NCBI GenBank assembly: GCA_964481425.1
Contig: CAYZTM010000018.1
Coordinates: 19,270 to 83,269 of the forward strand
Length of the DNA: 64,000 bases
Reading direction: 5' to 3'
Origin: MKUN01 sp964481425
Lineage (GTDB): Bacteria > Bacteroidota > Bacteroidia > Chitinophagales > Chitinophagaceae
The notes beneath the pieces are model-generated. The model searched no databases. It was not told where the DNA came from and saw only the letters and a program-made list of their open reading frames with translations. Of this stretch, positions 61,671-64,000 are shown piece after piece; position 1 is the stretch's first letter, and each line of letters opens with the position of its first letter. The translations under genes were made by a program, and so were the position numbers.

Positions 61671-64000
61671 ATGAGTTACATAAAGAAATTCAGCACCATT
61701 GGCATGGCTGATCTGCCCTCAGTTGGCGGCAAGAACGCATCGTTAGGCGAAATGTTCAATACACTGTCTTCCAAAGGCATCAAGGTACCCGGTGGCTTTG
61801 CAGTAACCGCAGAGGCATTCAAATATTTTATAGCAGAGAACAACCTCGCTACCCCGGTTGCAGCTATCCTCTCAAAACTCGACAGGGAGAATTTTACCAA
61901 CCTGAAGGAAACAGGCAGGCAATTACGTGAAATGGTGATGAAAGCACAAATACCTACTGACCTGCAGAAAAGCATATTGAATGCCTACGATGAGCTTTCC
62001 GGCACCGAACCACGCACCGTAGCCGTGCGCAGCAGCGCTACATCTGAAGACCTGCCCGAGGCCAGCTTTGCAGGGCAGCATGAATCTTACCTCGACGTAC
62101 TGGGATATGACGATCTGCTTATTGCAGTACAAAAATGTTATGCTTCCATCTATACCGACAGGGCCATAAAATACCGTGAGGATAAGGGCTTCCCGCATGA
62201 TAAGGTTTTCCTTTCCGTAGGTGTGCAATTGATGGTGCGTGCGGACAAGGCCTGCTCAGGAGTAGGTTTTACACTCGAGCCCGAATCCGGCTTTCGCGAT
62301 GTGGTACATATTGCGGGCGTATGGGGCCTCGGTGAGAATATTGTACAGGGAACAGTTACTCCCGATGAATTCCTGGTATTCAAACCAAGCCTGCGGGCCG
62401 GCAAAAAAGCCATCATCCAGAAAAAGACAGGTGCTAAAGAAAAGACCATGATCTATACGACAAACCCTGATGGCATGGGTGAGCTTAGTAATATCGACAC
62501 CCCCGCAGAAATGAGGAAGCAGCTTGTGCTCAGCGATGCAGAAGTAACACAACTGGCAGGATGGGCGGTCCTTATCGAGGAGCATTATCAAAAACCCATG
62601 GATATTGAATGGGGCAAAGATGGCATTACAGGCGAATTATTTATACTGCAAGCCCGCCCCGAAACAGTGCATTCGCTGAAAAAGACGACCCAATTAAGTG
62701 AGTATACCCTGCTTGAAAAAGGCAAAGTAATTACCTATGGCAGTGCAGTAGGCAGTAAGATAGTGTCCGGAACAGCGCGCATACTGGGCTCACCCAAAGA
62801 ACAGGACAAAGTAAAGCCGGGCGATATAGTAGTTACTGAACTGACCAGCCCCGACTGGGACCCGATACTAAAGAAAGCGGCGGCCATCATTACCGATAAG
62901 GGTGGGCGGACCAGCCATGCTTCTATTATTGCCCGTGAGCTGGGTGTACCCGCCATTGTGGGTACAGGCAATGCTACCCAAACCATCCGGGAAGGACAGA
63001 CCATAACCCTTGACTGCTCCGGCGCCAAAAAAGGAATAGTATATGAAGGCAAGCTGGAATGGGAAGAACGCAATATAGATCTCGGCAAAATAGAAATGCC
63101 CGCTCATACGGAGGCAATGATGATCATTGCCGACCCGGAGAAAGCCTTCTCCTTATCCTTCTATCCTAATAATGGCGTAGGGCTGTTGCGGATGGAATTC
63201 ATCATCAATAATACTATACAGGTACACCCAATGGCCCTGGTGAGATTTGATGAATTAAAAGACCAGGAGGCAAAAGACAGGATCAGTGAACTAACTCAAG
63301 GCTATAAGGACAAAAAGCAGTTTTTCATCGACAAACTCTCTATGGGTGTAGGCGCTATTGCAGCAGCGTTCTATCCCAAAGATGTGATCGTACGCATGAG
63401 CGATTTTAAGAGCAATGAATATGCCGACCTTATTGGCGGGAAAGAACTGGAGCCCAATGAGGAGAACCCCATGATAGGATTTCGCGGTGCATCCCGCTAC
63501 TATAATCCTTTGTACAAGGAGGGTTTCCGCCTGGAGTGTGAGGCCATGAAAGTAGTGCGTAATGAGATGGGGCTCAGCAATGTAAAACTGATGATACCAT
63601 TCTGCCGCACCGTAGAAGAGGGAAAAAAAGTGGTGGAACTGATGCGGGAATACGGCCTGGAGCAGGGCGACAATGGCCTCGAGATCTACGTGATGGCTGA
63701 GATACCCAGCAATGTGTTGCAGGCAGATGAGTTTGCTGAGGTGTTCGACGGGTTTTCCATCGGCTCGAACGACCTGACGCAACTCACACTGGGCATTGAC
63801 AGGGATTCGGCACTCGTGGCCGACCTATTCAGCGAACAAAATGAGTCGGTGAAAACCCTTATTGCCATGGTGATCAACAAAGCCAATGCACAGCACAAAA
63901 AAATAGGCCTGTGCGGACAGGCCCCCAGCGACATGCCGGAGTTTGCGCAATTACTGGTAGAGCAGGGCAGCGGCAGCATATCATTCAACCCCGAGGCTCT
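61671..64000 (+). CDS. ppsA: Phosphoenolpyruvate synthase, N-terminal 776 residues
   Basis: The reading frame begins at ATG 61671 and is open to the window end; the full enzyme would be about 800-810 residues. It makes PEP from pyruvate, ATP and water, feeding gluconeogenesis. The N-terminal domain starts MSYIKKFSTIGMADLPSVGG and has VRSSATSEDLPEASFAGQHE for ATP binding. The phospho-histidine is H416 in GGRTSHASIIARELGVPAIVG. The C-terminal PEP-binding part shows GASRYYNPLY, MIPFCRTVEEG, EIPSNVLQADEFAE and FSIGSNDLTQLTLGIDRDS. A CRP/FNR-type dyad lies upstream. Confidence 0.95.
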   Translation, partial: MSYIKKFSTIGMADLPSVGGKNASLGEMFNTLSSKGIKVPGGFAVTAEAFKYFIAENNLATPVAAILSKLDRENFTNLKETGRQLREMVMKAQIPTDLQKSILNAYDELSGTEPRTVAVRSSATSEDLPEASFAGQHESYLDVLGYDDLLIAVQKCYASIYTDRAIKYREDKGFPHDKVFLSVGVQLMVRADKACSGVGFTLEPESGFRDVVHIAGVWGLGENIVQGTVTPDEFLVFKPSLRAGKKAIIQKKTGAKEKTMIYTTNPDGMGELSNIDTPAEMRKQLVLSDAEVTQLAGWAVLIEEHYQKPMDIEWGKDGITGELFILQARPETVHSLKKTTQLSEYTLLEKGKVITYGSAVGSKIVSGTARILGSPKEQDKVKPGDIVVTELTSPDWDPILKKAAAIITDKGGRTSHASIIARELGVPAIVGTGNATQTIREGQTITLDCSGAKKGIVYEGKLEWEERNIDLGKIEMPAHTEAMMIIADPEKAFSLSFYPNNGVGLLRMEFIINNTIQVHPMALVRFDELKDQEAKDRISELTQGYKDKKQFFIDKLSMGVGAIAAAFYPKDVIVRMSDFKSNEYADLIGGKELEPNEENPMIGFRGASRYYNPLYKEGFRLECEAMKVVRNEMGLSNVKLMIPFCRTVEEGKKVVELMREYGLEQGDNGLEIYVMAEIPSNVLQADEFAEVFDGFSIGSNDLTQLTLGIDRDSALVADLFSEQNESVKTLIAMVINKANAQHKKIGLCGQAPSDMPEFAQLLVEQGSGSISFNPEA

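Noticed and set aside
1..64000. Search for tRNA, rRNA, CRISPR, insertion sequences and prophage
   Set aside because: No cloverleaf-like block, spaced repeat array, transposase or phage structural gene was recognised on either strand.

Overview
The window looks like chromosomal DNA of a Bacteroidota species, most likely of the Chitinophagaceae type (order Chitinophagales). The evidence is type IX secretion (T9SS) sorting domains, a PorV/PorQ-family protein, a PorE-like OmpA protein, a GldM-type remnant, the group-II glyceryl phosphate synthase PcrB, and many start sites preceded by the Bacteroidota -7 promoter word TAnnTTTG. A run of 10 Ns inside the kynurenine monooxygenase gene shows that the sequence is a scaffold, possibly from a metagenome. 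I saw no rRNA, tRNA, CRISPR array, insertion sequence or prophage.

Layout. 0-2.3 kb: the end of an SRPBCC protein, then a probable light-responsive module of a B12-binding MerR regulator (CarH/LitR type), an ECF sigma factor and isopentenyl-diphosphate isomerase. 2.3-5.9 kb: a beta-helix lipoprotein, a SAM hydroxide adenosyltransferase homologue, an ABM-fold protein, a HIT protein and GreA. 6-15 kb: a three-gene operon of TonB-dependent receptor, a 1.3-kDa-residue-scale (about 1,314 aa) secreted protein and a PorV/PorQ-family protein. 15-33.5 kb: mostly housekeeping genes (2-hydroxyacid dehydrogenase, rsmA, leucyl aminopeptidase, pdxA, M16 peptidase, nitronate monooxygenase, tag, kmo, recJ), mixed with surface proteins (a BNR/PKD T9SS cargo and a PorE-like OmpA protein).

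33.5-40 kb: a TetR-TolC-MFP-RND efflux operon with a near-perfect 28-bp palindrome over its promoter. 40.2-43.2 kb: mscL, pcrB, a sugar-1-phosphate nucleotidyltransferase and a PfkB kinase. 43.2-52.9 kb: the most interesting region, ten co-directional genes for a DegT aminotransferase, a TMTC-like GT-C/TPR membrane protein, two intact KASIII enzymes, a dedicated acyl carrier protein, an SDR reductase, a polyprenyl-phosphate-type GT2, a PseH-like GNAT and two tandem Asp/Asn-hydroxylase-family oxygenases. Together they look like a pathway that makes an unusual hydroxyacyl group, attaches it to an amino sugar, moves it on a lipid carrier and transfers it, possibly to proteins, on the outer face of the inner membrane.

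53-64 kb: a PLD-type phospholipid synthase, a DUF457 membrane protein, an Mla (MCE) lipid transport operon, a P2-type ATPase, a tandem universal stress protein and PEP synthase (cut by the window end). The ATPase gene and the divergent usp/ppsA pair each carry an upstream TGAT-N4-ATCA dyad, the core of CRP/FNR-family sites, suggesting one shared regulon. All functional calls rest on motif recognition by eye; no database search was run.
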